The notes beneath the pieces are model-generated. The model saw only the letters and a list, made by a program, of their open reading frames with translations. It made no database searches and was not told the DNA's origin. From Carboxylicivirga sediminis (GTDB taxonomy: Bacteria; Bacteroidota; Bacteroidia; Bacteroidales; Marinilabiliaceae): a stretch of 64,000 nt of DNA. The position numbers were made by a program, and so were the translations under genes. The stretch is taken from positions 1 through 64,000 of the forward strand of contig NZ_JAGTAR010000001.1 of the NCBI RefSeq assembly GCF_018156225.1. The letters are read 5' to 3'. This document shows positions 16,855 through 26,317 of this stretch, in pieces; positions within the stretch are counted from its first letter, which is position 1; each line of letters starts with the position of its first letter.

Positions 16855-17544
16855 TTAGTCATTTACATTTCTAAATTCCTTCCAAAGGTTTTCTGTCGTT
16901 GGCGTTGATGCTACTATGGTTAGTGGCTCTTGTTTCACCGGATGCACAAATTCAATCTGACGTGCATGCAGCGAAATACTGCCATCCTTGTTCGAACGCG
17001 GGAAGCCATACTTAAGGTCACCTCTAATAGGGCATCCGATTTTTGCCAGCTGACAACGAATCTGATGGTGTCTGCCAGTTTCCAGGTCAACTTCCAGCAT
17101 GTAATAATTCTTTAGTCCCGATATCAAACGATAATTAAGAATCGCTTCTTTGGCGCCAGCTCTGGGCTTTGGAAAAGCATAAGACTTGTTCTTTTCCGAA
17201 TTTTTCAGGATATAGTGGACTAACCGGCCACTATCCTCCTCCGGCAGCTCAGCCACCAAAGCCCAGTAGGTTTTTTTCACCTGCTTATCCTGAAACATCT
17301 TATTCAGGCGACTTAAAGCCTTACTGGTGCGTGCAAAAAGCACCACCCCGCTCACCGGCCTGTCTAGCCTATGTACAACCCCAAGAAAGACATCGCCTGG
17401 CTTGTCGTATTTCTTCTTGATATAAGCCTTTACTTTATCACTTAAAGTTTCGTCACCTGTTTTATCCCCCTGCACGATGTCAGAAGAAGACTTGTTAACA
17501 GCAATGATATGATTGTCTTCGTATAATATATCCAGTTTACTCAT
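16855..17544 (-). CDS. RluA family RNA pseudouridine synthase
   Basis: The protein has 229 residues from MSKLDILYEDNH; an in-frame start 10 codons upstream is possible. The catalytic aspartate lies in VVHRLDRPVSGVVLFART (about 57-74), and GRHHQIRCQLAKIG (about 157-170) is the second family motif. There is no S4 domain at the N-terminus, so it belongs to the short RluA type. The RNA target cannot be read from the sequence. It lies downstream of panB on the same strand with 75 bases between. Confidence 0.92.
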   Translation of the reverse strand: MSKLDILYEDNHIIAVNKSSSDIVQGDKTGDETLSDKVKAYIKKKYDKPGDVFLGVVHRLDRPVSGVVLFARTSKALSRLNKMFQDKQVKKTYWALVAELPEEDSGRLVHYILKNSEKNKSYAFPKPRAGAKEAILNYRLISGLKNYYMLEVDLETGRHHQIRCQLAKIGCPIRGDLKYGFPRSNKDGSISLHARQIEFVHPVKQEPLTIVASTPTTENLWKEFRNVND

Positions 17545-17619
17545 TTTTATAGCCTTCTGACTGCTTACAGCCAATTACATTCAATATTCATTTAACCTAT
17601 AACTCAATGTACTGCATTA

Positions 17620-18438
17620 TTAGTACTGCTCACGTTCATTTGGGAAATCAACTGTTTTTACATCGTCAATGTAATTACCAACAGCTCCTTTTATTTCTGC
17701 AAATAAGTTATGGTAACGACGTAAGAATCGTGGTGAAAACTCCTGATTGATGCCCAGCATATCATGAAGCACAAGCACTTGTCCATCGACCTGATTACCA
17801 GCTCCAATACCAATCACAGGTATCTTCACCTGGTTGGCAACCTGTCCGGCCAGTGAAGCTGGTATCTTCTCCAGTACGATTCCAAAGCAACCGGCCTCTT
17901 CAAGCAGGTGAGCATCTTCAATGAGCTTCTTAGCTTCCTCCTCTTGCTTGGCCCTAACAGTGTAAGTTCCAAACTTATGAATTGACTGTGGAGTTAAGCC
18001 CAAGTGGCCCATAACGGGTATGCCTGCACACAAAATCCGGTGAACTGATTCCAGAATCTCTTTTCCACCTTCCAGTTTAACAGCATCAGCTGCCGTTTCT
18101 TTCATAATACGTATGGCCGATGTCAGTGCCTCTTTGGAGTTGCCCTGATAAGTACCAAAGGGCATATCCACCACAACTAACGAACGTTGCACAGCGCGCA
18201 CTACCGAAGCACCATGATAAATCATCTGATCAAGAGTGATAGGTAATGTTGTTTCCCAACCAGCCATAACATTTGATGCCGAATCACCCACCAGAATGAC
18301 GTCCACACCTGCACTGTCAACTATTTTCGCCAATGAATAATCATAAGCCGTAAGCATGGCTATCTTCTCTCCACGCATCTTCATTTCACTCAATACATGA
18401 GTGGTTACTTTCTTGCGTCTTTCCTGAGCAACTGACAT
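17620..18438 (-). CDS. panB: 3-methyl-2-oxobutanoate hydroxymethyltransferase
   Basis: This 272-residue TIM-barrel enzyme makes ketopantoate from 2-oxoisovalerate and methylenetetrahydrofolate, the first committed step of pantothenate and CoA synthesis. Motifs: [20 protein letters not shown] (about 28-47), [12 protein letters not shown] (about 49-60), MPFGTYQ, VKLEGG (metal and substrate site), GHLGLTPQS and IPVIGIGAG. Length is normal. No other pan gene lies in the window. A minus-strand -7 box (18528-18535) is in the divergent gap before the malic enzyme. Confidence 0.96.
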   Translation of the reverse strand: MSVAQERRKKVTTHVLSEMKMRGEKIAMLTAYDYSLAKIVDSAGVDVILVGDSASNVMAGWETTLPITLDQMIYHGASVVRAVQRSLVVVDMPFGTYQGNSKEALTSAIRIMKETAADAVKLEGGKEILESVHRILCAGIPVMGHLGLTPQSIHKFGTYTVRAKQEEEAKKLIEDAHLLEEAGCFGIVLEKIPASLAGQVANQVKIPVIGIGAGNQVDGQVLVLHDMLGINQEFSPRFLRRYHNLFAEIKGAVGNYIDDVKTVDFPNEREQY

Positions 18439-18527
18439 AGTTTATCTGTTTTAATACCCGCTGCGAGTAGTTTTATTTTATTACTTTTTTTTTGCTGCAT
18501 AGCAAATATTCTGCAACTGACAGCTTG

Positions 18528-18535
18528 CAAAGTTA
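18528..18535 (-). promoter_or_regulatory. putative -7 box (TAACTTTG) of panB
   Basis: On the minus strand TAACTTTG lies about 90 bases before the panB start. CTTGG lies about 17 bases further upstream, near the -33 position but a little close. The 330-base gap 18439-18768 between panB and the malic enzyme shows nothing else beyond an AT-rich divergent promoter region. Confidence 0.5.
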
Positions 18536-18768
18536 ATAATTTGTTACGAGCCAAGCGACTCCTAAACATCGTAAAAGATTAAATAATCATGCTCTCCTTT
18601 AATTAACCTAAAGAAATATTTTCTGGGATATTTTGGACTTTCAAAAACCGAATAAGTAACTTTTCATAATTGCAGTGAGTGATAGAAGTTATGTAACAAT
18701 CTGTATATTTATCAATATCCATTTGAGATAAAAATTTGACATTTGCCATCCCATTAAAAACAACACAC

Positions 18769-21051
18769 ATGTCTACCACTAAACAAGATGCCTTGCAGTA
18801 CCACGAAAACGGACGGCCTGGCAAAATTGAAGTAATTCCGACCAAACCTTACAGTTCGCAACTGGACCTGTCTTTAGCCTACTCACCCGGAGTAGCAGAG
18901 CCCTGCAAAGAAATTGAGCAAAACCCAGACGATGCCTATCGCTACACCGCCAAAGGCAATCTGGTGGGTGTAATATCCAACGGCACAGCAGTGTTAGGCT
19001 TGGGTGATATTGGCGCCATTGCCGGCAAACCGGTGATGGAAGGCAAAGGGCTGCTCTTTAAAGTTTTTGCCGATGTAGATGTTTTTGACATTGAGGTAGA
19101 TGAAAAAAACATTGATGACATGGTTAAGGTCATAAAGGCCATTGCTCCTACTTTTGGTGGCATTAACCTGGAGGATATTAAGGCGCCTGAGTGCTTTGAA
19201 ATAGAAACACGTTTACAAAAGGAATTGAATATCCCGGTATTTCATGACGATCAGCATGGCACAGCCATTATATCGGCAGCAGGCCTGCTTAACGCCTTAG
19301 AAATAACCGGAAAAAACATAGAGAACATCAAAGTGGTGGTTAATGGAGCCGGGGCTTCAGCCATTATGTGCTCCAAACTCTACATAAGTCTTGGGGTGAA
19401 GCGCGAGAATGTATGGATGCTTGATAGTAAAGGCCTGATGACCAAAAAGCGCTCAGACCTAAATAAATACAAAATAGAATTCGCACAGGACAGTGAGCTT
19501 ACTAAACTTGAAGAGGTCATCAAAGGAGCCGATATGTTTTTGGGTCTATCCAAAGGCAATATCCTTAATAAATCAATGGTTCAGAGCATGGCTGATAACC
19601 CGATTGTTTTTGCTCTGGCTAACCCGGTACCCGAGATCAGTTATGAAGAGGCTATCTCGGCCCGTCCGGATGTGATTGTAGCCACCGGCCGCTCTGATTA
19701 CCCCAACCAGGTTAATAATGTACTTGGCTTCCCGTTTATATTCAGAGGTGCTCTTGATGTTCGTGCCAAGGCCATTAATGAAGAAATGAAGCAAGCAGCA
19801 GTATATGCTCTGGCCGAACTAGCCAAAAAAGATGTGCCTGATAAAGTGAATGCAGCCTATAAAAGTCAGAATCTGATTTTTGGTAAAGAATACATTATAC
19901 CCAAGCCACTTGACCCCCGCTTAATAACCGAAGTTGCACCTGCCGTGGCCAAAGCAGCTATGGAAACAGGTGTAGCACGCCTGGATATTGTTGACTGGGA
20001 GCAATACAAAATTGACCTGATGAAACGTATGGGTATTTACAATAAACTCATCCGAGACATTAGAACACGGGCCAAATCCGACCTAAAACGCCTTGTATTT
20101 TCTGATGCCGATAACTTTAAAGTATTAAAAGCTGTTGAAGTAGTGCGTTCGCAAAGCATTGCCAAACCAATTCTGTTGGGTGATAAGCAAAAGATTGAAG
20201 AGATTGCCAGTGAGAACAACCTCAACATCCTGGATCTTGAAATAATTGATAATAAAGCACCCGAACAAGCAAATAAGCGTAAAGAATATGCTGATATTCT
20301 CTACCAAAAACGGCAACGAAAAGGCCTTAATATGGAGGGAGCCCTTTACCAAATGCTCGATCGCAACTATTATGGTATAATGATGGTGGAAACCGGAGAT
20401 GCTGATGGTTTTCTTGGAGGTTTCTCAAATAAATATGCAGAGACAATAAGACCTGCACTACAAATAGCCGGCACTAATAATACACTCAATCATATTGCTG
20501 GCATGTACATAGTCATGACCAAAAAAGGGCCCTATTTCTTTGCAGACACCACCGTCAATTACGAACCCACTGTGCGCTCACTGGCCGATACCACCCTGTT
20601 AACGGTTAACGAGGTACGCAAATTTAATATTGAGCCTGTAGTGGCCATGGTCTCGTACTCTAATTTTGGCTCCACGCGCAAAGGCAGCCCCCTTAGGGTG
20701 AGAGAAGCAGTCGGATATCTTCATGAAAACTACCCGAATTTATTGGTAGATGGTGAAATGCAGGCCAATTATGCCTTTAATGCGGAACTTCGAGCCAGCC
20801 GTTTCCCCTTCTCTAAACTAGGAGACCGGGAGGTAAATACAGTCATCTTCCCTAGCCTCAGTTCAGGAAACATTGCTTATAAGATGATGAATGAATTAGG
20901 TCAGGCGGAAATAATTGGCCCCATTCTTTTAGGTATTCGTAAACCTATTCATGTACTGCAGCAACAATGTTCGGTACGTGAAATTGTTGACATGGCAGCC
21001 ATCACAGCGGTGGATGCTCAAACAAAAGAAGATAAGATAATTGAGTTATAA
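18769..21051 (+). CDS. maeB: NADP-type malic enzyme with phosphotransacetylase-like domain
   Basis: This 760-residue enzyme decarboxylates malate to pyruvate. The malic enzyme half (1-430) has the Tyr in LSLAYSPGVAEPC, GDIGAIAGKPVMEGKG, INLEDIKAPECF, VFHDDQHGTAI (metal site) and the nucleotide-binding VVNGAGASAI. The C-terminal half (about 430-760) is homologous to phosphate acetyltransferase and, in characterised MaeB proteins, acts as an acetyl-CoA-sensing module, not a catalyst. The ATG at 18769 (MSTTKQDALQYHENGRPGKI) gives the family start. It is a single gene ending at a bidirectional terminator. Confidence 0.95.
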   Translation: MSTTKQDALQYHENGRPGKIEVIPTKPYSSQLDLSLAYSPGVAEPCKEIEQNPDDAYRYTAKGNLVGVISNGTAVLGLGDIGAIAGKPVMEGKGLLFKVFADVDVFDIEVDEKNIDDMVKVIKAIAPTFGGINLEDIKAPECFEIETRLQKELNIPVFHDDQHGTAIISAAGLLNALEITGKNIENIKVVVNGAGASAIMCSKLYISLGVKRENVWMLDSKGLMTKKRSDLNKYKIEFAQDSELTKLEEVIKGADMFLGLSKGNILNKSMVQSMADNPIVFALANPVPEISYEEAISARPDVIVATGRSDYPNQVNNVLGFPFIFRGALDVRAKAINEEMKQAAVYALAELAKKDVPDKVNAAYKSQNLIFGKEYIIPKPLDPRLITEVAPAVAKAAMETGVARLDIVDWEQYKIDLMKRMGIYNKLIRDIRTRAKSDLKRLVFSDADNFKVLKAVEVVRSQSIAKPILLGDKQKIEEIASENNLNILDLEIIDNKAPEQANKRKEYADILYQKRQRKGLNMEGALYQMLDRNYYGIMMVETGDADGFLGGFSNKYAETIRPALQIAGTNNTLNHIAGMYIVMTKKGPYFFADTTVNYEPTVRSLADTTLLTVNEVRKFNIEPVVAMVSYSNFGSTRKGSPLRVREAVGYLHENYPNLLVDGEMQANYAFNAELRASRFPFSKLGDREVNTVIFPSLSSGNIAYKMMNELGQAEIIGPILLGIRKPIHVLQQQCSVREIVDMAAITAVDAQTKEDKIIEL

Positions 21052-21057
21052 AAACTG

Positions 21058-21091
21058 AAAGCCCTAAAGAAAAATCACTTTAGGGCTTTTT
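21058..21091. terminator. bidirectional terminator between maeB and adk
   Basis: AAAGCCCTAAA and TTTAGGGCTTT form an 11-base stem flanked by A- and T-runs, between convergent genes. Confidence 0.92.
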
Positions 21092-21098
21092 AATAATA

Positions 21099-22268
21099 CT
21101 AGTCGAGTGTTTTAAAACTACTTTCAATCTCACACGAAACACGTGACATAACTTCATCAAATGCGTCGGTTCCGTTAATTTCAATAACATCATGAATCTC
21201 CCGGTACTTATCTATTACGGGCACCGTCTTATCCTGATGCTCCTGCAAGCGCTTAACAATTTTCTCAGTACTGGTATCGTAAGGCATACAGGCATCTGTC
21301 TTGCTCCTGTTATCTAAACGTCTGATGAGCTCAAGGGTATCCACCTTTAATTCAATAACCTTATTAATGATGGAATCGTGCTTCTGAAGAATACCATCTA
21401 AAATATAGGATTGCACCAGCGTACGCGGGTATCCCTTAAAGATAAAGCCCTTAGCCTTCTTAGACTGTTCTATCTTTTTCTCTATCAGCTGAATCACCAT
21501 TTCATCGGGCACCAGCTGTCCATTCTCATACAACTCCTTAGCTTTCAAGCCCAACGGTGTTCCTTTACCTATCTCCTCATCAATCATATCACCGGTTGAC
21601 ACAAACTCCAACTTATATTTTTCAGCAATGGCCTTGCCAAGTGACCCACGACCTGAACCTGGTGACCCGAAAAGCACAATATTGACTTGCTTCTTCTGAA
21701 CAACCTTATTAACAGCCTTGCGGATATCAGAAGTCACCTTTTTTATTTTCTGAACGCCATTAACCGCCACATAGTTTCCCTGCTCTTTATAAAAGTCCAG
21801 TACTGGCCTTGTTTTCTCGGAATATTCGCGTAAGCGATTGCGTATCACCTCTTCATTATCATCCAAACGTCCTGAAGTTTCGCCCCTCAGCAATAAACGC
21901 TCAACCGATATTTCTTCTGGCACTTCCACACTAATCAACAAATCGAGTTTGGTATGAAGCTTAATCATCAATCCCTCCAGGATGTAGGCCTGCACAACTG
22001 TTCGTGGAAATCCATCGAATAAAAAACCATTGGCATCCGGATTATTTTTAATGGTCTTCTCAATAATCTGCACAATGATTTCGTCGGAAACAAGACCTCC
22101 TTGCGCAATAATATGTTTAGCCTGAAGTCCCAACTTCGTTTCTTCGGCCAACTCTTTACGCAGTATATCACCCGTTGAAATATAAAACAGGTTGTACTTT
22201 TTAATTAAAAATTCAGATTGAGTTCCTTTACCGGCACCGGGGGGGCCAAACAGAGCAATGTTCAACAT
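21099..22268 (-). CDS. adk: tandem (double) adenylate kinase, second domain degenerate
   Basis: This 389-residue protein is two adenylate kinases in one chain, twice the usual length of about 190. The first (1-190) keeps the P-loop GPPGAGKGT (8-16), STGD (31-34), GFPRT (86-90) and the LID motif TSGRLDD (131-137), so it should interconvert ATP+AMP and 2 ADP. The second (195-389) repeats the fold but has GSPGSGRGS at 201-209 (P-loop Lys replaced by Arg207), lacks the GRxDD arginine (TDACMPYDTS at 324-333) and has KTVPV where domain 1 has KTRPV. The second half is probably inactive or regulatory. There is no stop or frameshift between the halves. Confidence 0.93.
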   Translation of the reverse strand: MLNIALFGPPGAGKGTQSEFLIKKYNLFYISTGDILRKELAEETKLGLQAKHIIAQGGLVSDEIIVQIIEKTIKNNPDANGFLFDGFPRTVVQAYILEGLMIKLHTKLDLLISVEVPEEISVERLLLRGETSGRLDDNEEVIRNRLREYSEKTRPVLDFYKEQGNYVAVNGVQKIKKVTSDIRKAVNKVVQKKQVNIVLFGSPGSGRGSLGKAIAEKYKLEFVSTGDMIDEEIGKGTPLGLKAKELYENGQLVPDEMVIQLIEKKIEQSKKAKGFIFKGYPRTLVQSYILDGILQKHDSIINKVIELKVDTLELIRRLDNRSKTDACMPYDTSTEKIVKRLQEHQDKTVPVIDKYREIHDVIEINGTDAFDEVMSRVSCEIESSFKTLD

Positions 22269-22405
22269 AGTTTTAGCATTTTAGGATGTACGTGATTAAA
22301 ATTGAGCCACTTGAATATATTAATTAAATATGAAATGGACAAACAGCTCAATACCATCTTACATCAGTCGGCTATACTTAAAACTACCCTGGTCTTCCTA
22401 TCTCA

Positions 22406-23032
22406 TCAGCGAGAAAAACGATTATAGGGATTACGCGGATGCATCATGGGCATAAAGCCCGGGGATGGAGAATAAAAAGTCGGGTGCTTGCTTACTCCGA
22501 ACGATACTTCGGCACTAAAATTATCCGAAAACTTATAGCCAACATAAGTAGAGGCTCCATAATTATTAAAACCCTGCAGTTGTGAATTGGCATTTTCGGG
22601 CAGAGTAGTATCTAAAAACACCGATGCCCCGGCATACCATTTTTCGTTAATCAGGTAAGTACCTTGTGCATATAAACCAAACTGTAACATCGTTTCATCC
22701 AGCTTGAGCTTTGTAGCATCTGCATATCCCCAGGCTGGTATATTATAATAATTGGTCCGACTAACAAACGGCATCACATCTACCTGAAATTTCTTTGCGG
22801 GCATTAAAGCCCACTGGGGTGCCACAAAAGTATTGAAGCCATACATGCCCTCAAAGTTTGTAAAAGCACTCAGTCCGGCATTAACACTAAATGGTTTAAC
22901 CTGAAATGAATCAACTGGCAGCTCTAGCCCAGCATCTTGCTGTAAACCATTATTCTGTATTATTGCTTCATTCTGGGCATGAAGCAAAGAAATACCCATT
23001 AACAAAAAAAAGAAAGTTACCCTATGACGCAT
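22406..23032 (-). CDS. exported beta-barrel-like protein
   Basis: This 208-residue protein has a signal peptide (about 1-20, VTFFFLLMGISLLHAQ). A mature part rich in alternating aromatic and hydrophobic strands (FSVNAGLSAFTNFEGMYG, LQFGLYAQGTYLIN, STYVGYKFSDNFSAEVSFGV) is typical of small outer-membrane barrels. It ends with a Pro/Met-rich tail (SPSPGFMPMMHPRNP) without a final aromatic. The function is unknown. It is upstream of adk on the same strand with 137 bases between, so co-transcription is uncertain. Confidence 0.65.
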   Translation of the reverse strand: MRHRVTFFFLLMGISLLHAQNEAIIQNNGLQQDAGLELPVDSFQVKPFSVNAGLSAFTNFEGMYGFNTFVAPQWALMPAKKFQVDVMPFVSRTNYYNIPAWGYADATKLKLDETMLQFGLYAQGTYLINEKWYAGASVFLDTTLPENANSQLQGFNNYGASTYVGYKFSDNFSAEVSFGVSKHPTFYSPSPGFMPMMHPRNPYNRFSR

Positions 23033-23327
23033 ACCATTATGATTTTCGGCTTAAACTTACAAAAATTGAACCAAGTACCTCCTCTTTTTAGCCCTGGCGG
23101 ATAAATATCCTATCTTATAACGAAAAAACAATATTGCATTTTTACTGCTATTACTCACGCTACCCCATTGATTTCATTTTTTTGTGCCCATTTTTAATAT
23201 TTTATAAATCTATACCCCTATGCTATGCTTTAAAACATGTCATATTTTGCCAACTCATGATTTTCATCATCAAAATCAGATTTTACAATTACCATCTTGC
23301 ATTCATCAAAAAATATAAACAACAACC

Positions 23328-24824
23328 ATGAATATATCAGTAACATTAAATCCAAATCCTCTGGTAAGATATTTACAGAAGCCTTCTGCAGATTTCACCA
23401 AAGAGGATATCATTAAATATATGGAAGCCAACGAAATCAGGATGATTAATTTCAGGTATGTAGCCGAAGACGGACGCCTGAAAAGCCTGAATTTTGTGGC
23501 CTCAAGTCGTGAGCACCTCGACGCCATCCTATCAGCCGGCGAACGCGTAGATGGCTCAAGCCTGTTTTCTTTTATGGAGGCTGGCAGCAGCGATTTATAT
23601 GTGGTACCTCGCTACCGGACAGCTTTCTTAAATCCATTCTCTGAAATTCCATCTATTGAAATCCTTTGCTCATTCTATGATCACAAAGGACAAGCTTTGG
23701 AATCAGCTCCCGAAAACATTCTACGCAAAGCTCATCAGCATTTTATGTCATCAACCGGCATGGGCATGAAGTTTTTGGGCGAACTGGAGTACTATGTCAA
23801 CAGTGAGCGTCAAAGCAATTTTCCGGCATCTGATCAAAAAGGCTACCACGAGTCGGAGCCTTTTGCCAAGTTTGAAGCCATGCGCAAAGAAGCGCTGAAA
23901 CTGATTGCTCAATGCGGCGGTCAGATTAAATATGGCCACGCCGAAGTGGGCACCTTCACTGCCGGCAATGAAGCCTATGAACAACACGAAATTGAGTTTT
24001 TACCAACAGAACCAGAATTTGCAGCTGACCAATTACTGGTAGCCAAGTGGGTACTCCGTATGTTAGCCGAAAAACTCAACGTTGAAATCAGTTTTGCGCC
24101 TAAGATTACTGTTGGAAAAGCGGGCAGTGGCCTACACTTCCACATGTTAGTTGAAAAAGATGGCAAAAATATTATGCTCGGCGCCAGCGGATTAAGCGAT
24201 GTAGCTAAAAAAGTGATTGCGGGCATACTGGATATGGCCGATGCACTAACTGCCTTTGGAAATACAATTCCTACTTCATACCTACGCCTTGTTCCCCACC
24301 AGGAAGCTCCAACAAACATTTGCTGGGGCGACCGCAACCGTTCGGCCCTTGTGCGCGTGCCACTTGGGTGGACCGGTGGGGTTGAAAAAATGATTTTTGA
24401 TGCTAATCCAGGTATTGAAATTAACCCTGCCAATACCGATAGTAAGCAAACCGTTGAATTCCGTGCTCCAGATGGCTCGGCTAATATCCACCTGACTATT
24501 GCAGGTTTGATAGCAGCAGCCGAACATGGTCTCAACATGCCTGATAGCCTCGATAGAGCAGAAAAACTGTATGTAAACGGAAACATTTTCCACCAAATGC
24601 CAGAAGGAGGTTTAGAACAGCTACCAACTTCATGTTACGAATCGGCTGTTCGTCTCGAAAGTAAAAGGCTCCTTTTTGAAAACAACAACGTGTTCCCAGA
24701 AAGAGTTATTACGCACACCATCAACAAGCTAAAAGCGTTTGATGATGAGAAGCTGAGCGAGCGCCTGTACGGTAAGAACGACCAAATTCGCGAGTTGGTA
24801 TTACAATACATTCACTGTCAGTAA
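23328..24824 (+). CDS. glnA: glutamine synthetase, type I-like
   Basis: This 498-residue enzyme makes glutamine from glutamate, ammonia and ATP. Recognised parts: the N-terminal beta-grasp domain with MINFRYVAEDGRLKSLNF (about 39-56) and RVDGSSLFSF (about 74-83), and the catalytic domain with LGELEYYV (metal glutamates), EVGTFTAGNEAYEQHEIEF, GSGLHFHM (ATP/metal histidine) and NRSALVRVPLG. It is longer than enterobacterial GlnA (about 470) but far shorter than the type III enzymes (about 700) also found in this phylum. The 295-base upstream gap is AT-rich and may hold its control region; no specific operator was recognised. Confidence 0.92.
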   Translation: MNISVTLNPNPLVRYLQKPSADFTKEDIIKYMEANEIRMINFRYVAEDGRLKSLNFVASSREHLDAILSAGERVDGSSLFSFMEAGSSDLYVVPRYRTAFLNPFSEIPSIEILCSFYDHKGQALESAPENILRKAHQHFMSSTGMGMKFLGELEYYVNSERQSNFPASDQKGYHESEPFAKFEAMRKEALKLIAQCGGQIKYGHAEVGTFTAGNEAYEQHEIEFLPTEPEFAADQLLVAKWVLRMLAEKLNVEISFAPKITVGKAGSGLHFHMLVEKDGKNIMLGASGLSDVAKKVIAGILDMADALTAFGNTIPTSYLRLVPHQEAPTNICWGDRNRSALVRVPLGWTGGVEKMIFDANPGIEINPANTDSKQTVEFRAPDGSANIHLTIAGLIAAAEHGLNMPDSLDRAEKLYVNGNIFHQMPEGGLEQLPTSCYESAVRLESKRLLFENNNVFPERVITHTINKLKAFDDEKLSERLYGKNDQIRELVLQYIHCQ

Positions 24825-24896
24825 CAAAACCAAAATCTGTATATCGCAACATTGCCAGCCAATGTTTTACTTAGTATTTGCACAATTAAACCTGTT

Positions 24897-24925
24897 AAGG
24901 GCCGGAACAACACTCCGGCCCTTTT
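24897..24925 (+). terminator. intrinsic terminator of glnA
   Basis: AAGGGCCGGA and TCCGGCCCTT form a stem with a 7-base loop, followed by a short T-run. Confidence 0.88.
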
Positions 24926-24995
24926 ACTTTTCTGAACTGGCTGTTTTACGTGCTAAAAATGCATTATCTTTACTCGGAACCTTAAAATATACAAC

Positions 24996-25472
24996 ATGGC
25001 AATTATTGGCACTTTATCAACATTGATGAACCAATGCAATAACGAACGCATTAAAACAGCCATTAACTACCTGCTCAAAACAAATATAAGCAGCGTATTT
25101 ACCACTGTTAGTGCAGGCACACCCTTTGAAGTAGAAATTGACGGTCGACGGATATTTGCCATCTTCCAGACCTATGAAACCAAGCCTATTGCCGAGGCCA
25201 AAATGGAAGGACATCAAAAATACATTGATATACAATACATACACAAGGGCACGGAGCAAATACTGATAGCTCCCATCAATAGAATAGTAAAAGATGACCC
25301 TTATGATGCAACAAAGGACTTATACTTTCCAAAAGTTGCAGATTACTCAAACATCAGATTAGCGACTGGTTCAGGCTGCATTCTTTATCCCGATGATTTA
25401 CATGCACCCTGCATTAGTATTGATGCACCCACTAAAGTGGAGAAGATAGTTATTAAGGTGGCTGTTGATTAA
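24996..25472 (+). CDS. YhcH/YjgK/YiaL family protein
   Basis: This 158-residue protein of the YhcH (DUF386) cupin-like family contains RIFAIFQTYETKP (about 51-63), EAKMEGHQKYIDIQYIHKGTE (about 67-87) with the metal-type histidine, and the C-terminal GCILYPDDLHAPCI. Family members occur with sialic acid or other sugar catabolism genes and may act as sugar anomerases or isomerases; the substrate is not evident. A TATCTTTA sequence at 24965-24972 may be its -7 box. It stands alone after glnA. Confidence 0.88.
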   Translation: MAIIGTLSTLMNQCNNERIKTAINYLLKTNISSVFTTVSAGTPFEVEIDGRRIFAIFQTYETKPIAEAKMEGHQKYIDIQYIHKGTEQILIAPINRIVKDDPYDATKDLYFPKVADYSNIRLATGSGCILYPDDLHAPCISIDAPTKVEKIVIKVAVD

Positions 25473-25690
25473 TGCTGTTTCATCAATTTTCCAATGGCCA
25501 TTAAGCTAGAGAAGAATAAGCCCAATAATTTTACACATAAGCTGATTCAATTATGTTTTTAGGGATTAATCATGCTTTTCTGTTCAGCTAAATACATAGT
25601 ATATTCTTCTGATATTTTAGTTTTTTTGATTTTGTTTAATTTGTCAAAGACTCATTTTTGAAATATTTGGCATGATTTTATCATGTTCCA

Positions 25691-26245
25691 ATGGACATGA
25701 GTAAACATCAAAGCGACATACTATACAATAAATACCAGATAAAGCACCACTTTGAAGAATGGTTCCCGGGCCTAGTCATTTTCGCCCGGCAGTTTATTCA
25801 GTCATCGACCGAAGCCGAGGACATTGTCCAAAACGCATTCATAAAGCTGTTTGAAAACTTTGAAGAAGAAAAAAATTTACTGGCCGCCAAAGGTTTTCTT
25901 TATAAAACCATCCGTAACGAGTGCATTAACATCCTCAAGCACGAAGCAGTTAAACGCAAATACAGCCAACAAACACTGCTTGAAGTAAGCTCTGAAACTT
26001 ACTTCCTGAATAAAATTATTGAAGAGGAGACCTACTCTACTCTGACCAACGCCATCAATCAACTTCCTGAACAATGCCAGAAAATATTAATACTTTCACT
26101 CAATGGACTAAAGAATAATGAGATTGCTGAAGATTTATCCATCTCCATTAACACCGTCAAATCACAAAAAAAACGGGCTTATAAACGACTAAAGGAACAA
26201 CTGAAGAACGTTTACCAGATCGTTTCCTTCGCATCCGGGATATAA
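25691..26245 (+). CDS. ECF-type RNA polymerase sigma factor
   Basis: This 184-residue protein has a region 2 with VIFARQFIQSSTEAEDIVQN (about 32-51) and a region 4 with LPEQCQKILILSLNGLKNNE then IAEDLSISINTVKSQKKRAY (about 117-160). No region 3 or extracytoplasmic part is seen. It is followed by fecR and susC, the standard layout of a cell-surface signalling system: the SusC STN domain contacts FecR, which frees the sigma factor to transcribe the uptake genes. Confidence 0.93.
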   Translation: MDMSKHQSDILYNKYQIKHHFEEWFPGLVIFARQFIQSSTEAEDIVQNAFIKLFENFEEEKNLLAAKGFLYKTIRNECINILKHEAVKRKYSQQTLLEVSSETYFLNKIIEEETYSTLTNAINQLPEQCQKILILSLNGLKNNEIAEDLSISINTVKSQKKRAYKRLKEQLKNVYQIVSFASGI

Positions 26246-26317
26246 AAAAAAGAAAAAAAATTCACTTTCGTTGCACTCCTTTTGAGGTTGTAGTTGTATT
26301 ACTTAAAAACCAGTTGC

